64,000 bases of DNA from an uncultured Eubacteriales bacterium (GCA_902781095.1 CACZHW010000011.1:27312-91311), one strand, 5' to 3'. Shown: positions 8,043 through 17,025, counted from the first letter of the stretch. Program-made: numbers and translations. Notes: generated by a model from the letters alone, not told the origin.

Positions 8043-9017
8043 TTATGCCTGCGTCCCTGCCGTCTCTGCCGCCTCTGCTGTCTCCTTCGCCTGCGCATCC
8101 GGCTTCTTCTTTTGCGCCTGGCGCCCTTCGCGCGGCTCCTTCGGCGGCCGCTTCGGTTTTTCGGCCTTTTCCTTCTCCGCGTTCTGCCGCTCTCCCTGCA
8201 GCGTCTCCGCCGCCGGCTTCTGGCAGTCGTCGATCGAGTACTGGCGCAGTTCGAACGTGTCCCCCACCGCGATGCGCACGCGCACCGTCTCCGACAGCGC
8301 GTTCACCGCGCTGACGATGCCCGGTCCGTCCGGCGTCAGGATCTCCTTGCCCGTCCTCGGCAGCCGCTTGCGCGTCGCCTCGTAATGATCCTGCTCGTAC
8401 TTGAGGCAGCACATCAGCTTGTCGCAAAGCCCCGAGATTTTCGTCGGATTGAGCGACAGATTCTGCTCTTTCGCCATCTTGATGGTCACCGGCGTCAGCT
8501 CGCTGAGGAAGCTCTGGCAGCAGATCGGCCGCCCGCACGGGCCTATGCCGCCCAGCATCTTCGCCTCGTCCCGCACGCCGATCTGGCGCAACTCGATGCG
8601 CGTCTTGAAGATCGCCGCCAGGTTTTTCACCAGCATGCGGAAGTCGACGCGCCCGTTCGCGGTAAAGTAAAACGTGATCTTCGAGTGGTCGAAGGCGTAC
8701 TCCACGTCCACCAGCTTCATCTCCAGCTTGTGCTCCGCGATGCGCTCCTCCGCGATGGCAAACGCTTCCTTTTCACGCTGCTCGTTGCGCCGCTGCGTTT
8801 CAATATCCTCCGCCGTCGCCACGCGCACGATCGGCTTCAGCGGGAAATTGATCCGCCCGTCGTCGATCTCCAGCACGCCGGACATGCATTCCCCCATTTC
8901 GATGCCGCGGACCGTCTCGGTGATGACCTTCATCCCCGTGTGCAGCTCCGCGCCGTTCGGGTCAAAATCGTAAAACTTGCCGGCCCGCTTGAAGCGGACC
9001 TTCACTACCATGGCCAT
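8043..9017 (-). CDS. ricT: RicT/YaaT, PSP1 domain protein
   Basis: 324 residues. The PSP1 core carries the cysteine clusters GGIGPCGRPICC and GLCDKLMCC that match the Fe-S ligands of Bacillus RicT (YaaT). In Bacillus RicT forms the Y-complex with RicA and RicF, which guides RNase Y to riboswitch and operon transcripts. The last 70 residues are a charged Lys/Glu/Ala-rich tail, probably disordered. The gene overlaps the end of holB by 13 bp. ATG 9017 has GGAGG about 10 nt upstream; ATG 9011 is an alternative. Gene order darA-holB-ricT is typical of Firmicutes. Confidence 0.9.
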   Translation of the reverse strand: MAMVVKVRFKRAGKFYDFDPNGAELHTGMKVITETVRGIEMGECMSGVLEIDDGRINFPLKPIVRVATAEDIETQRRNEQREKEAFAIAEERIAEHKLEMKLVDVEYAFDHSKITFYFTANGRVDFRMLVKNLAAIFKTRIELRQIGVRDEAKMLGGIGPCGRPICCQSFLSELTPVTIKMAKEQNLSLNPTKISGLCDKLMCCLKYEQDHYEATRKRLPRTGKEILTPDGPGIVSAVNALSETVRVRIAVGDTFELRQYSIDDCQKPAAETLQGERQNAEKEKAEKPKRPPKEPREGRQAQKKKPDAQAKETAEAAETAGTQA

Positions 9018-9991
9018 TGTCTGTATTCCTCCGCTACTTCCAGCAAAATCGTCTCCAGTACCGCCGTAAAGGTGACATGGCTCGTCAGCATGCGCCGCGC
9101 CGTCTGCACGGCCCGCATGAGCTTCAGCCCGCCCTCCACAGGGACGCGCGAGGCATAGGCGCGCGCCTCTGCGGCAAAGAGCGTCTCCTCCAGCTCCAGG
9201 CCGCCGGCCTGCGCCGCCAGGACGTCCCGGACGATCCCCTCGACGTCGTAGAGCAGCTGCTCCCTGTCCGTCTTGTCATCTTTATAGGCATCCGTCACGG
9301 CCGGGATCCCCGAGGCGCGGTGCACACCGAAGAGCTGCGCGCTGAGCGCCCTTCGGCCCTCCATCGTCTCGTCGCCGAGCTCCAGCGCCCGGCCGACGCA
9401 GCCCTGGCTTAGGCGCGCCGCCGCGGCGGCCTTTTCGGGCTGCATGCCCAGCGCCTCCAGCCGCCTGGCGGCCGCCGGATAATCCAGCGCGTGAAAGCGG
9501 ACGAGCCGCAGGCGGGAGCGCACCGTCGGCAGAAGCGCCGCCATCCTCGCCGTCGTCAGGATAAACACCGTATTGTCCGGCGGCTCCTCCAGCGTCTTGA
9601 GCAGGCTGTTCTGCGCCTGCTGGTTCATCCGGTCCGCATCCGGGATGATAAAGATCTTTGCGCCGTCTTCAAACGCGTGCACGCCGACCTCGTCCAGCGT
9701 ATCGCGCATGACGCCGACGGAGATGTCCCGCTTGCCCTTTTCCGGTTGAACCGTATGCACGTCGGGATGCGTGTCGGCCATAACGCGCCGGCAGGGCCCA
9801 CACGCGCCGCACGGCTTCTCTCCGCCGCCTTCGCAAAGCGCCGACATCGCCAGCAGGCGCGCGACGCTCCGTTTGCCGGTCCCCTTCGGCCCGGCAAAGA
9901 GGTACGCGTGGGCGTACGTCCCATCCGAAAACTCGCGCCGGAGCCGCGTGAGATGGGCGCTCTGCCCTTCAAAGTCCTTGAATTCCGGCAT
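9005..9991 (-). CDS. holB: DNA polymerase III subunit delta'
   Basis: 328 residues, AAA+ clamp-loader subunit. A P-loop-like GPKGTGKRS sits near residue 35, a zinc-binding CGACGPC cluster near 60, the segment NQQAQNSLLKTLEEPP near 105-120, and the sensor-1 region LTTARMAALLPTVRSR follows. It helps open the beta clamp at the replication fork. Its start lies one base after the darA stop. It ends in TAG, one of only two normal gene ends in this window that use that codon, and the next triplet is TGA. Confidence 0.92.
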   Translation of the reverse strand: MPEFKDFEGQSAHLTRLRREFSDGTYAHAYLFAGPKGTGKRSVARLLAMSALCEGGGEKPCGACGPCRRVMADTHPDVHTVQPEKGKRDISVGVMRDTLDEVGVHAFEDGAKIFIIPDADRMNQQAQNSLLKTLEEPPDNTVFILTTARMAALLPTVRSRLRLVRFHALDYPAAARRLEALGMQPEKAAAAARLSQGCVGRALELGDETMEGRRALSAQLFGVHRASGIPAVTDAYKDDKTDREQLLYDVEGIVRDVLAAQAGGLELEETLFAAEARAYASRVPVEGGLKLMRAVQTARRMLTSHVTFTAVLETILLEVAEEYRQWPW

Positions 9992-9992
9992 A

Positions 9993-10328
9993 TCACACCT
10001 TCAGGAACTGGCTGACCTCCAGCACAAACACCGTGGCGCCGCCGACGGTGATCTTCACCGGGTAATGCGTGTGTCCCATCCCGCCCATGCCGGCCGCAGG
10101 CGACGTGGGCGCCGCCGTCATCTGCTGGCGGCTGCGGCACAGGCGCTCGATGATGTCCAGCGCCTCCGGGAGGCGCTCGTCCTCCACGCCGCTGATCAGC
10201 GTCGTGTTGCCCGCACGCAGAAAACCGCCGGTCGTCGCCAGCTTGGTCACGCCGAAATGCGCTTCCATCAGCGTGCTGACCAGCCGCTGGGCGTCTTCGT
10301 CCTGAACGATTGCGATAATCAGTTTCAT
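9993..10328 (-). CDS. darA: Cyclic-di-AMP receptor DarA (PII-like)
   Basis: 111 residues, close to the usual 109. It starts MKLIIAIVQDEDAQ and contains VTKLATTGGFLRAGNTTLI, the PII-like core and nucleotide pocket of DarA/PstA (YaaQ), followed by the long flexible B-loop region and the strand VKITVGGATVFVLEV. It binds c-di-AMP as a trimer; downstream partners are not known. ATG 10328 is preferred to further upstream starts because AAGGAGA lies before it and it matches the family start. A strong promoter lies upstream at 10396-10424. Confidence 0.92.
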   Translation of the reverse strand: MKLIIAIVQDEDAQRLVSTLMEAHFGVTKLATTGGFLRAGNTTLISGVEDERLPEALDIIERLCRSRQQMTAAPTSPAAGMGGMGHTHYPVKITVGGATVFVLEVSQFLKV

Positions 10329-10395
10329 CCTTCCGTCTCCTTTCAAAGAAGGCTTTCTCTTTTCAAAAGGGCATAAACCGTCAATGATACCCTTC

Positions 10396-10424
10396 ATTAT
10401 ACACCGCGGGCGCCTTTTGCTCAA
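10396..10424 (-). promoter_or_regulatory. Promoter of the darA-holB-ricT operon
   Basis: On the minus strand TTGAGC (10424-10419) and TATAAT (10401-10396) are 17 bp apart, about 70 bp before darA. Confidence 0.7.
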
Positions 10425-10451
10425 CCTTTTTAAGCGTGATGCCGTTCGACA

Positions 10452-10482
10452 GAAAATGTGCGTCCCTTCCAAGGACGCACAT
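10452..10482 (-). terminator. Terminator of the GT39-like gene pair
   Basis: A 10-bp perfect stem (10456-10465 with 10473-10482, arm ATGTGCGTCC) is followed on the minus strand by TTTTCTGT, right after the stop at 10497. Confidence 0.75.
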
Positions 10483-10496
10483 CTGCTTTGAAGTTT

Positions 10497-12203
10497 TCAG
10501 TTTGTTCTCGGTTTCAACACCGCAAAACGTCCTACCGGCAGATACTCAAAGTCCGCATCTTCCCATATCCAGTTCCGGATTTCTCTCTGTAATACGACGT
10601 GTATGCAGCCCTTTTCCGGCTCTTCTTCTCCTTCCGGCCAGTATATTTCACCATACTTATCCGGATTCACAGCAACCTCACGCAAATCGGCATCTTCCAT
10701 GCAATATAGCATCATACGGGCTGCTTCGTCCGGCGAAAGATGCGGATATACCGAAGATGTAACATACAGCTTCGCACCGCTTTGTGCATGAATCGTCTCT
10801 CCGCTTTCAACCGCCTCCCGGTAATCCGTGAAGTACACGTTCGCGTTTTGGGCATATCCACCGCCGAAAAGGTCCAGACAAATGGCGGTAAACCCCACAG
10901 CAAAAACCGCAAGGAATCCCCGTGCGCACCACCTGTTCTTTTCCTGTACGCGGCAAAGCGCGGCAACTGCCAAAAGCGCAGTATACGGAAACCATTGCGC
11001 ATGATCCCAGATACTTGTCGTGCCGTTGACTTCCATTTCACCCACGCTGCCAAAAAACAGTTCCGCAAGCAGTGTTGCACAGCCGAAGAGCACTGCAAGA
11101 CGGACAGCCGGCGTAAACCGCTCTCCTTTGATTCGCTGTGTTAAAAGGATCAACGCGCCGGCAAGCGCAAGCGGCACACTGAACAACCCCAAGGCTGTCA
11201 TGCCGCCTGTAACAAACAGGGTATACGATATATTGCTGTGCATGACATTCTGGAAGAATCCGCCCGTCAGGACAGCCCAAAGCTTGTCAAAAACCACACT
11301 GTCCGGATGAGGTTTCCCTTTCAGCATGGTAAACAGATTCCGGGCCTTGTCATACTCCTCCAGATGCGGGAAAAGCAGCGGTCCGACATCAATATCTGCT
11401 CCAGCTTCTCTGCACGCTATCGCAGTCAGAATGCCCGGCAGACAAATCACAAGTCCCGCCGCAGCAGCCGGTAAAACCTGTCCGGCTCTCCTGCCGGAGC
11501 GCAGCGCCGCAACCGCAAGAAGGATAATCAGCCAGGGTGCAAGATAAAAGTACAGATTCTCAGTAAAAGTAAGTAACCCCATCAAAACTGACGCCGGCAG
11601 AAGGTACCCGGGCTTGCGCAAACCACGAAATGCCAAGGCCAGCGCCCATGGGAGAATGCATAGTGAAAGGGATGCTGCTGCCGTCAGTCGTGCCGTCAGC
11701 ACGAAGAACGGACTCAGCGCCCAGAAGAGCAAAAACCATCTTCCCGCTTTTCTGCCGCTCAACTCTGTACCCGTCAGATAGGCCGCCGGCATAGCCAGGC
11801 AGGAGAACAGCGCTAGCGGCAGCCTTGTTGTCAGGCCCGTAATTCCGAAAATGCCGGCAAACGGGGCCGTAAAGACACAGAGCAGCGGTCCGGCAGGCTC
11901 TCCCGTCCACTGCGGCAATTGCGCCGCAAACCCGCGGGCATCCACAAAATGCCCGGTCTGCCACAGCGCTTTGGCCTGCACGGCAACCAGTGCTTCTTCT
12001 GCCGACAACCCACCCGGGAGCGACGTCAGGCGGACGAGCCTCGCCATACATCCCAAGAGTACCGTCAAAGCACAAATCGCGGTATGCGCCTTCTGCGGAA
12101 TGTCTTTTCCATCTGTCCGCCCATACCGGTCACTAAGCAGGAGAAGCGCACAAGCGGCAAATGCAAGGCCATATGAAAGAGGGCTAAGTGGTGTCATTTC
12201 CAT
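10497..12203 (-). CDS. Multi-pass membrane protein, GT39/ArnT-like
   Basis: About 568 residues with roughly ten or more hydrophobic segments. An acidic loop after the first segments (LPGGLSAEEALVAVQAKALW) resembles the DE-containing first loop of GT39/PMT/ArnT-type lipid-linked sugar transferases. A soluble C-terminal part of about 130 residues follows. It is a sequence cousin of the gene just upstream (12218-13969), so the pair probably arose by duplication. ATG 12203 is chosen over a TTG at 12230 because GAGGAG lies 8 nt before it. By eye the pair is less GC-rich in third positions than its neighbours, compatible with transfer. Substrate is unknown. Confidence 0.7.
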   Translation of the reverse strand: MEMTPLSPLSYGLAFAACALLLLSDRYGRTDGKDIPQKAHTAICALTVLLGCMARLVRLTSLPGGLSAEEALVAVQAKALWQTGHFVDARGFAAQLPQWTGEPAGPLLCVFTAPFAGIFGITGLTTRLPLALFSCLAMPAAYLTGTELSGRKAGRWFLLFWALSPFFVLTARLTAAASLSLCILPWALALAFRGLRKPGYLLPASVLMGLLTFTENLYFYLAPWLIILLAVAALRSGRRAGQVLPAAAAGLVICLPGILTAIACREAGADIDVGPLLFPHLEEYDKARNLFTMLKGKPHPDSVVFDKLWAVLTGGFFQNVMHSNISYTLFVTGGMTALGLFSVPLALAGALILLTQRIKGERFTPAVRLAVLFGCATLLAELFFGSVGEMEVNGTTSIWDHAQWFPYTALLAVAALCRVQEKNRWCARGFLAVFAVGFTAICLDLFGGGYAQNANVYFTDYREAVESGETIHAQSGAKLYVTSSVYPHLSPDEAARMMLYCMEDADLREVAVNPDKYGEIYWPEGEEEPEKGCIHVVLQREIRNWIWEDADFEYLPVGRFAVLKPRTN

Positions 12204-12217
12204 ATAGACCGCTCCTC

Positions 12218-13969
12218 TCAGTAAATCCAATACCGCGGATAAGCCGCGCAGTAATTGCCGAAAACCGTTATCTCATACTCCTCCGGGTTAAACCGTACGC
12301 TCTCTTCCTTCGGGAAGACATAAACTGCGCAATCCATCGGGTTCAGCTCCAGATTCTCCTTGTCTTCATCCTTTATGATGATATAGCGGTCGTTAAAATA
12401 CCACCCGCTCGGCTGTCCGTCACGCCCCGGCAAATCCTTTTCTTCAGAAAGCAACGTGTAATCAATCCGGTGGGCAAACATGAGCTGCGTCAATGCAATC
12501 TTGTCCTGGTCAAAGACATAGTAATGATCGTAATCCCAGTCCTTCGTTTCCGTAAGAGCTTCCTGCAAACCTTCATGAAAGCTGCGCGCAACGCGGTCCT
12601 GGTAAGCTCGGTCCCCGAAGTAGCTGCCGCAGAGACCGGCAAAGGAAACAAGAAGCATGATGATCAGCGCACTTCCGGCCAGCTTCAGACGCTTGCCCGC
12701 TGCATACACGCTGTAAGCTGTCATGAACATGAGCGGATAGTATACCGCATTCTGCCTGTTGATGACGCCCGGGATCATCAGCCCGTTGACGGCCGCTCCA
12801 AGCAGCCAAAAACCGATCAGGCGGAAAAGGTCTCCGCTGTCAACCGCATCCGCGGCGATATTCTTTCTGCTGCTGTCCTTCCGGCTCTTCCTCCACCACA
12901 GATACAGTCCGGACAGATACAGCGGCGCTGTAAAGGGATACATCGTATGGGCCCATGATACCTCGTTGTACGATGCCCCATACGAATTGATCAGAAACTG
13001 GCGCAGAAATGCGCCAAAGCAGCTGATCATGCGTTCATATGGATTCGGCGCGAAAAGAGAAATATCATTCGCGCGCATGGTATCGTAAAATCTCGGCAGT
13101 GAGAAGGGACCGATCGTCATCGTCTCCCATTCGAATGCCTGAATCGCCAGTGTTAAGAAATACGGTCCGGCAACCGCCGTAAAAATCAGCACGCAGAGCA
13201 GCGCCTGCCGCAGTCTGATCCTCTTTGCAGAGACGAGCCAGACCGCCATAGGGATCAGCAGCACCGGGGTGACAAATGTAGCCACACCGTACGCGTAAGG
13301 TGCAAGTCCGAAAACAGCCATGGACAGATATAGCGCCCAACGCCTGCTCCTCCCCAGAAAGAGGAGCCAGCACGCAACAATCAGCACATGCGGCATGAGG
13401 TTTGCCTCCAGTGCCCAGCGGCTCTGGAGGATATGCCAGGGATTGACAGCAACCGTCAGCAGAAGGAGCATCCCGTATCCCTTCCCGCAGGCGCGCCGTG
13501 CAAGATCCCAGCCGGCGAGAATCGCAAGCAGGCTGCACAGCAGCATCGGGAGACGTAGCGCAAGCTTTGTCAGCCCGAAAACCCGTATGAAAGGGATCAT
13601 GATATAGGAATACAGGGTAGACATCTGTGTCCCGCCCCATGCTTCAAAATAAGTCGGCCAGGGGTGGCCGTAATGATCCACACCGTCCCGCATCAGGCAA
13701 TAGGCTTCCACGGCAGCCATCGTTCCGTCCTGATTCTGTCCCTGCGGCAGCGCAATGAATGCCCATGCGCGCACCAGGATGGCTGCGCAGACCAGAAGCA
13801 GCACACAGACCGCTTCATGCTCCAGTACAAAGCGGGAAACCTTCTGTGCAGTCTCTTCCGCGCCTGCCATACCCGGTAGTTTCATCATCTTTTCGCGCAT
13901 TTCCCCGTTAAGGGCAACCGCCAGTATTCCCAGTGTCATCGCCAGGAAAACCCACATTAGATTCTGCAT
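12218..13969 (-). CDS. Multi-pass membrane glycosyltransferase, GT39-like
   Basis: About 583 residues. After two N-terminal hydrophobic segments the loop ALPQGQNQDGTMAAVEAYCL carries the acidic motif expected for GT39/ArnT-like enzymes, and GTQMSTLYSY follows. Ten or so further membrane spans lead to a C-terminal outer domain of about 150 residues rich in Tyr and Asp. Enzymes of this kind move sugars from polyprenyl phosphate onto lipids or proteins outside the membrane. ATG 13969 is favoured by GGAGAG just upstream; an ATG at 13999 is in frame. It is separated by 14 bp from its relative downstream. Confidence 0.75.
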   Translation of the reverse strand: MQNLMWVFLAMTLGILAVALNGEMREKMMKLPGMAGAEETAQKVSRFVLEHEAVCVLLLVCAAILVRAWAFIALPQGQNQDGTMAAVEAYCLMRDGVDHYGHPWPTYFEAWGGTQMSTLYSYIMIPFIRVFGLTKLALRLPMLLCSLLAILAGWDLARRACGKGYGMLLLLTVAVNPWHILQSRWALEANLMPHVLIVACWLLFLGRSRRWALYLSMAVFGLAPYAYGVATFVTPVLLIPMAVWLVSAKRIRLRQALLCVLIFTAVAGPYFLTLAIQAFEWETMTIGPFSLPRFYDTMRANDISLFAPNPYERMISCFGAFLRQFLINSYGASYNEVSWAHTMYPFTAPLYLSGLYLWWRKSRKDSSRKNIAADAVDSGDLFRLIGFWLLGAAVNGLMIPGVINRQNAVYYPLMFMTAYSVYAAGKRLKLAGSALIIMLLVSFAGLCGSYFGDRAYQDRVARSFHEGLQEALTETKDWDYDHYYVFDQDKIALTQLMFAHRIDYTLLSEEKDLPGRDGQPSGWYFNDRYIIIKDEDKENLELNPMDCAVYVFPKEESVRFNPEEYEITVFGNYCAAYPRYWIY

Positions 13970-14057
13970 TCTCTCTCTCCATTCACGGACGGAAAGCATC
14001 CCCGTCTCAAATCTAGATTGTTATTATACCTGCATCATCCAGATTTGTACATAATGA

Positions 14058-14088
14058 AAGTGCTTCCCTGCTTTGTAGGGAAGCACTT
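14058..14088 (-). terminator. Hairpin terminator after the iron-type binding protein
   Basis: A perfect 12-bp stem (14058-14069 with 14077-14088, arm AAGTGCTTCCCT) and a 7-base loop. The T-run on the minus strand is short (TTTCATT). Confidence 0.65.
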
Positions 14089-14120
14089 GTATGTTCTTCG
14101 TCAAAACTCTTGTGCCGGTC

Positions 14121-15140
14121 TCAGTGCAGCTCGGCGTAGAGCGCGTTCCACTTCTCCAGCAGCTCCGCCTTGTGCTCGGTCAGCCATGCGGTGTCGCGCG
14201 GCACCCAGTTGATGGTGTCGTCCGCCGGCAGCCACTTGATCTCGTAGGTCGCCTTCGGGTTGGTGAAGCGCAGCGTCTCCAGCCGGTTGGCCAGGGCGGT
14301 CTGTCCTTCGGGGCTCATCAGGAAGTTGATCATGGCCTTTGCCGCTTCCGGATGCGGGCAGCCCTCGATCATCGCGCAGCCCATGGAGGTGGCGCTGGCG
14401 CCGTTCTCCGGATACTGGATACGGATGTTCTGGGAACCGGCCTTGAGCAGCGTGTCCGCGCCGTCCTCGTAGGTCAGGCCCACGGCGTACTCGCCGGAAT
14501 CGACGCTCTTGAAGCACACGGAAGAAGAGGTGGAGATGACCAGGCCGTTCTCCAGCAGGCCGCGCAGGATCTTCCAGGCCTCGTCGCTGTCATAGCCGTA
14601 CACGGCAAAGATGTTGCACAGGTTGTTCCACGCGGCGGAGGAGGAGTTCGGATCGGAGAGGACGATGCGGCCGGCCAGGCGCGGATCGAGCAGATCCTCG
14701 TACGTCTTGATCTCCATACCCAGTTCCTTCTCCAGTTCCACGTTGATGCAGAAGCAGACCGTGGAGAGGTGGTCCTGGTTGTAGCGGCCGTTGTGGGACT
14801 TGTAATCGTCCGGAAGATCCTCCTCATAGGGGGAGGTGTACAGCGCAAAGATGTCGTCGTTGGCGCTGCCGTCCGCGGGGGACAGGCCGCCCCACTGCAG
14901 GTCGCCCTGGGGGTTGTCCTTCTCGGCACGGGCACGGGCTTCCAGTTCGCCCGCGGAGCCGTTGACGACCTCCACCTCCACGTCAGGATAAACCTCGTTG
15001 AAGGCCTCGATCAGGTTGTCGATATCATTGTCCGTCATGGAGCTGTAGAGGACCAGCGGGCCGCTGACACTCTCTGCGAAGGCGGCGGCGCAGATCAGGA
15101 GCATCACCGACGCCAGGACAAGGGATAACAGTTTCTTCAT
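14121..15140 (-). CDS. ABC transporter substrate-binding protein, ferric/FbpA-like family
   Basis: 339 residues with a Sec signal peptide (cleavage after AFA) and no lipobox cysteine. The mature protein starts GPLVLYSSMTDNDID, as in FbpA/AfuA-type periplasmic-binding proteins. Later landmarks are GDLQWGG, YNQDHLSTV, LSDPNSSSAAWN and FLMSPEGQTALA. The ligand could be Fe(III) or an organophosphonate-type solute; family alone cannot decide. No permease or ATPase gene lies next to it, so it is an orphan. ATG 15140 is used because AGGAGG is 9 nt upstream and the signal peptide begins there. It has its own promoter and terminator. Confidence 0.85.
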   Translation of the reverse strand: MKKLLSLVLASVMLLICAAAFAESVSGPLVLYSSMTDNDIDNLIEAFNEVYPDVEVEVVNGSAGELEARARAEKDNPQGDLQWGGLSPADGSANDDIFALYTSPYEEDLPDDYKSHNGRYNQDHLSTVCFCINVELEKELGMEIKTYEDLLDPRLAGRIVLSDPNSSSAAWNNLCNIFAVYGYDSDEAWKILRGLLENGLVISTSSSVCFKSVDSGEYAVGLTYEDGADTLLKAGSQNIRIQYPENGASATSMGCAMIEGCPHPEAAKAMINFLMSPEGQTALANRLETLRFTNPKATYEIKWLPADDTINWVPRDTAWLTEHKAELLEKWNALYAELH

Positions 15141-15219
15141 ACGATAAGACCTCCTTGCTTGTATTGTCACAGGCTCCGCCTGTGAATGCCGGTTGATTCG
15201 TCAGTTTTCTGACAGAGAA

Positions 15220-15248
15220 AATATAGCACAAATTTCCTCAGAAATCAA
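15220..15248 (-). promoter_or_regulatory. Promoter of the FbpA-like binding protein gene
   Basis: TTGATT (15248-15243) and TATATT (15225-15220) on the minus strand, 17 bp apart, in an AT-rich stretch. Confidence 0.6.
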
Positions 15249-15312
15249 TACAAATTTGGCCGAACTGTCCAAGTGATCTGTATGAAGAGGGTTATTCTGT
15301 CCATTGCCGGGA

Positions 15313-15340
15313 TTGACATTCCGGCAAATCCGGATACAAT
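15313..15340 (+). promoter_or_regulatory. Strong promoter of egsA
   Basis: A consensus TTGACA (15313-15318) and TACAAT (15335-15340) with a 16-bp spacer, 35 bp before the start codon. Confidence 0.75.
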
Positions 15341-15374
15341 GGGGCCGAAACCGTATTGACAGGAGGCGTACACC

Positions 15375-16736
15375 ATGCTGCTCAATCCGACCCTTCCCGT
15401 CCGGGAGTATCCCGGCCGCACCTTCGGGTGCACCTGCGGGCGCGAGCACTCCACCCGCCTGCGGGAGATGATCATCGAGGCAGGCGCGCTCTCGAAAGTC
15501 CCCGCACTGCTCGGCCGCCTCGGCTTCGCCCGTCCCCTCGTCGTCTTCGACAGGCATACGCGCAAAGCGGCCGGTGACCGGCTCATGGCCATCCTGAAGG
15601 AAGCCGGCGTTCCCTTCGATTTCTTCTGCTATCCGGATGAGGAGCTGCTCGCCGACGAAAAAGGCCTGGGCGCACTGCTGATGGCCCTCACTCCGGAAAA
15701 TGACAGCCTGCTGGCCGTGGGCTCCGGCACGATCAACGACCTGTGCAAATACACCGGCTATATGACGCACCGCCCCTACGCCGTCGTGGGCACCGCGCCC
15801 TCCATGGACGGCTTTACCTCCGGCGTCTGCGCCATGACCCGCGGCGACATGAAAACCACGCTGCAGGGCACCATGCCGCTGGCCGTCGTGGGCGACGTGG
15901 ACGTGCTGCGCCTGGCGCCGATGGACATGATCCAGGCCGGCGTCGGCGACATTCTGGGCAAGTACACCTGCCTGCTGGACTGGAAGCTCTCCCACATTAT
16001 CAACGGCGAATACTACTGCCCGGCCATCGCACAGATGATGCGGCGCGCCGTAGACACCGTCGCAGCCAACGCCGCAGGCGTCGCGGCGCGCGATCCGGCC
16101 GCCGTCACTGCCGTCATGGAAGCGCTCGTACTCAGCGGCATCGCCATGAGCTACTCCGTCAACTCCCGCCCCGCCTCCGGCTGTGAGCACCACATCTCCC
16201 ACTTCCTGGAGATGCGCTTCCTGTTCGACGGCCGCCGTCCCGTGCTGCACGGGCGCAAGGTGGGCGTGGCGACCGTCCTGGCCGCGCATTGCTATCACCG
16301 CCTCGCCGCACAGCAGCCGGACTTCGACGGCGCCGCGGCGAACGTCGTCTCCTTCGATTTTGACAAATGGGCCGCCGACATCCGCAAAGCGTACACGCGC
16401 GCCGCAGACGGCGTCATCGCGCTGGAGCAGAGCGCGCACAAGAACGACCCGGAGCGCATCCGCGCACGCCTTGCCTCCATGAAGGCGCACTGGCCCGAAA
16501 TCCGCGAAGCCATCGACGAGCTGCCCTCCGCCGGGGCGGTCGAACGTATGCTGCGTGACAGCGGCGCGCCCGCCTATCCCGCCGAGATCGGCGTCGAGGT
16601 GCCGCTGCTGCGCGAGGCCGTCTGCCGGTGCAAGGAGGTCCGCGACCGCTACACCCTCTGGCAGATGCTCTACGATTTGGGGCTGCTGGACAGCTATGCA
16701 GCAGAGGCCGCGCAGCGCTACGGCAAGACGGAATAG
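15375..16736 (+). CDS. egsA: sn-glycerol-1-phosphate dehydrogenase (EgsA/AraM family)
   Basis: 453 residues of the iron-alcohol-dehydrogenase-like fold. Motifs: AVGSGTINDLCKY (NAD(P) binding), APSMDGFTSGV, the metal-site region GVGDILGKY, GCEHHISHF, and VLHGRKVGV, all typical of G1P dehydrogenases such as Bacillus AraM. The enzyme reduces dihydroxyacetone phosphate to glycerol-1-phosphate, the archaeal-type backbone that in Bacillus feeds heptaprenylglyceryl phosphate. AGGAGG lies 8 nt before the ATG. No prenyl transferase (PcrB) gene is next to it. It ends in TAG, one of two normal uses here, at the expected C-terminus. Confidence 0.9.
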   Translation: MLLNPTLPVREYPGRTFGCTCGREHSTRLREMIIEAGALSKVPALLGRLGFARPLVVFDRHTRKAAGDRLMAILKEAGVPFDFFCYPDEELLADEKGLGALLMALTPENDSLLAVGSGTINDLCKYTGYMTHRPYAVVGTAPSMDGFTSGVCAMTRGDMKTTLQGTMPLAVVGDVDVLRLAPMDMIQAGVGDILGKYTCLLDWKLSHIINGEYYCPAIAQMMRRAVDTVAANAAGVAARDPAAVTAVMEALVLSGIAMSYSVNSRPASGCEHHISHFLEMRFLFDGRRPVLHGRKVGVATVLAAHCYHRLAAQQPDFDGAAANVVSFDFDKWAADIRKAYTRAADGVIALEQSAHKNDPERIRARLASMKAHWPEIREAIDELPSAGAVERMLRDSGAPAYPAEIGVEVPLLREAVCRCKEVRDRYTLWQMLYDLGLLDSYAAEAAQRYGKTE

Positions 16737-16740
16737 GAGA

Positions 16741-16975
16741 CCCCTCAGTCGCTCCGCTTCGCCCTCTCAGCCGGGCTTTGCCCGGCAGCTCCCCCAAAGG
16801 GGGAGCCAAGACTACAGAAACTACAGACTGGGTTCCTCTCCACTTGCCTCTCCCTCCGGGAGAGGTGTCGCTGCCCATGCAGCGACGGAGAGGGACCTCC
16901 CCTGAAAGGGGAGGGGGACCGCCGCAGGCGGTGGTAGGGTTATACATGCGGTGACAGCTCCCCTTTCAGGGGTGC
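16741..16975. repeat. Composite extragenic palindromic repeat (REP-like cluster)
   Basis: The gap between egsA and the TAXI gene has no gene but is filled with successive hairpins: a GCCGGGC/GCCCGGC stem, GCTCCCCC/GGGGGAGC, CCTCTCCC/GGGAGAGG, GTCGCTGC/GCAGCGAC, CCTCCCC/GGGGAGG, ACCGCC/GGCGGT and a final GCTCCCCTTTCAGGGGTGC. Such CTCCCCCAAAGGGGGAG elements are scattered between genes in many gut Clostridia. Exact copies elsewhere in this window were not seen. Confidence 0.65.
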
Positions 16976-16995
16976 CAGGTCCTTAACCTATTCAA

Positions 16996-17025
16996 AAGGC
17001 GGCGGAAGCTTTCTTCCGTCGCCTT
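16996..17025 (-). terminator. Terminator of the TAXI-TRAP operon
   Basis: A 13-bp stem with one mismatch (16996-17008 with 17013-17025) followed on the minus strand by TTTTGAAT, 16 bp past the stop codon. Confidence 0.7.

Noticed and set aside
14121..15140. Binding protein as part of the TAXI-TRAP system
   Set aside because: It belongs to the ABC-type FbpA-like family, lies on its own transcript, and the TAXI operon has its own binding protein.
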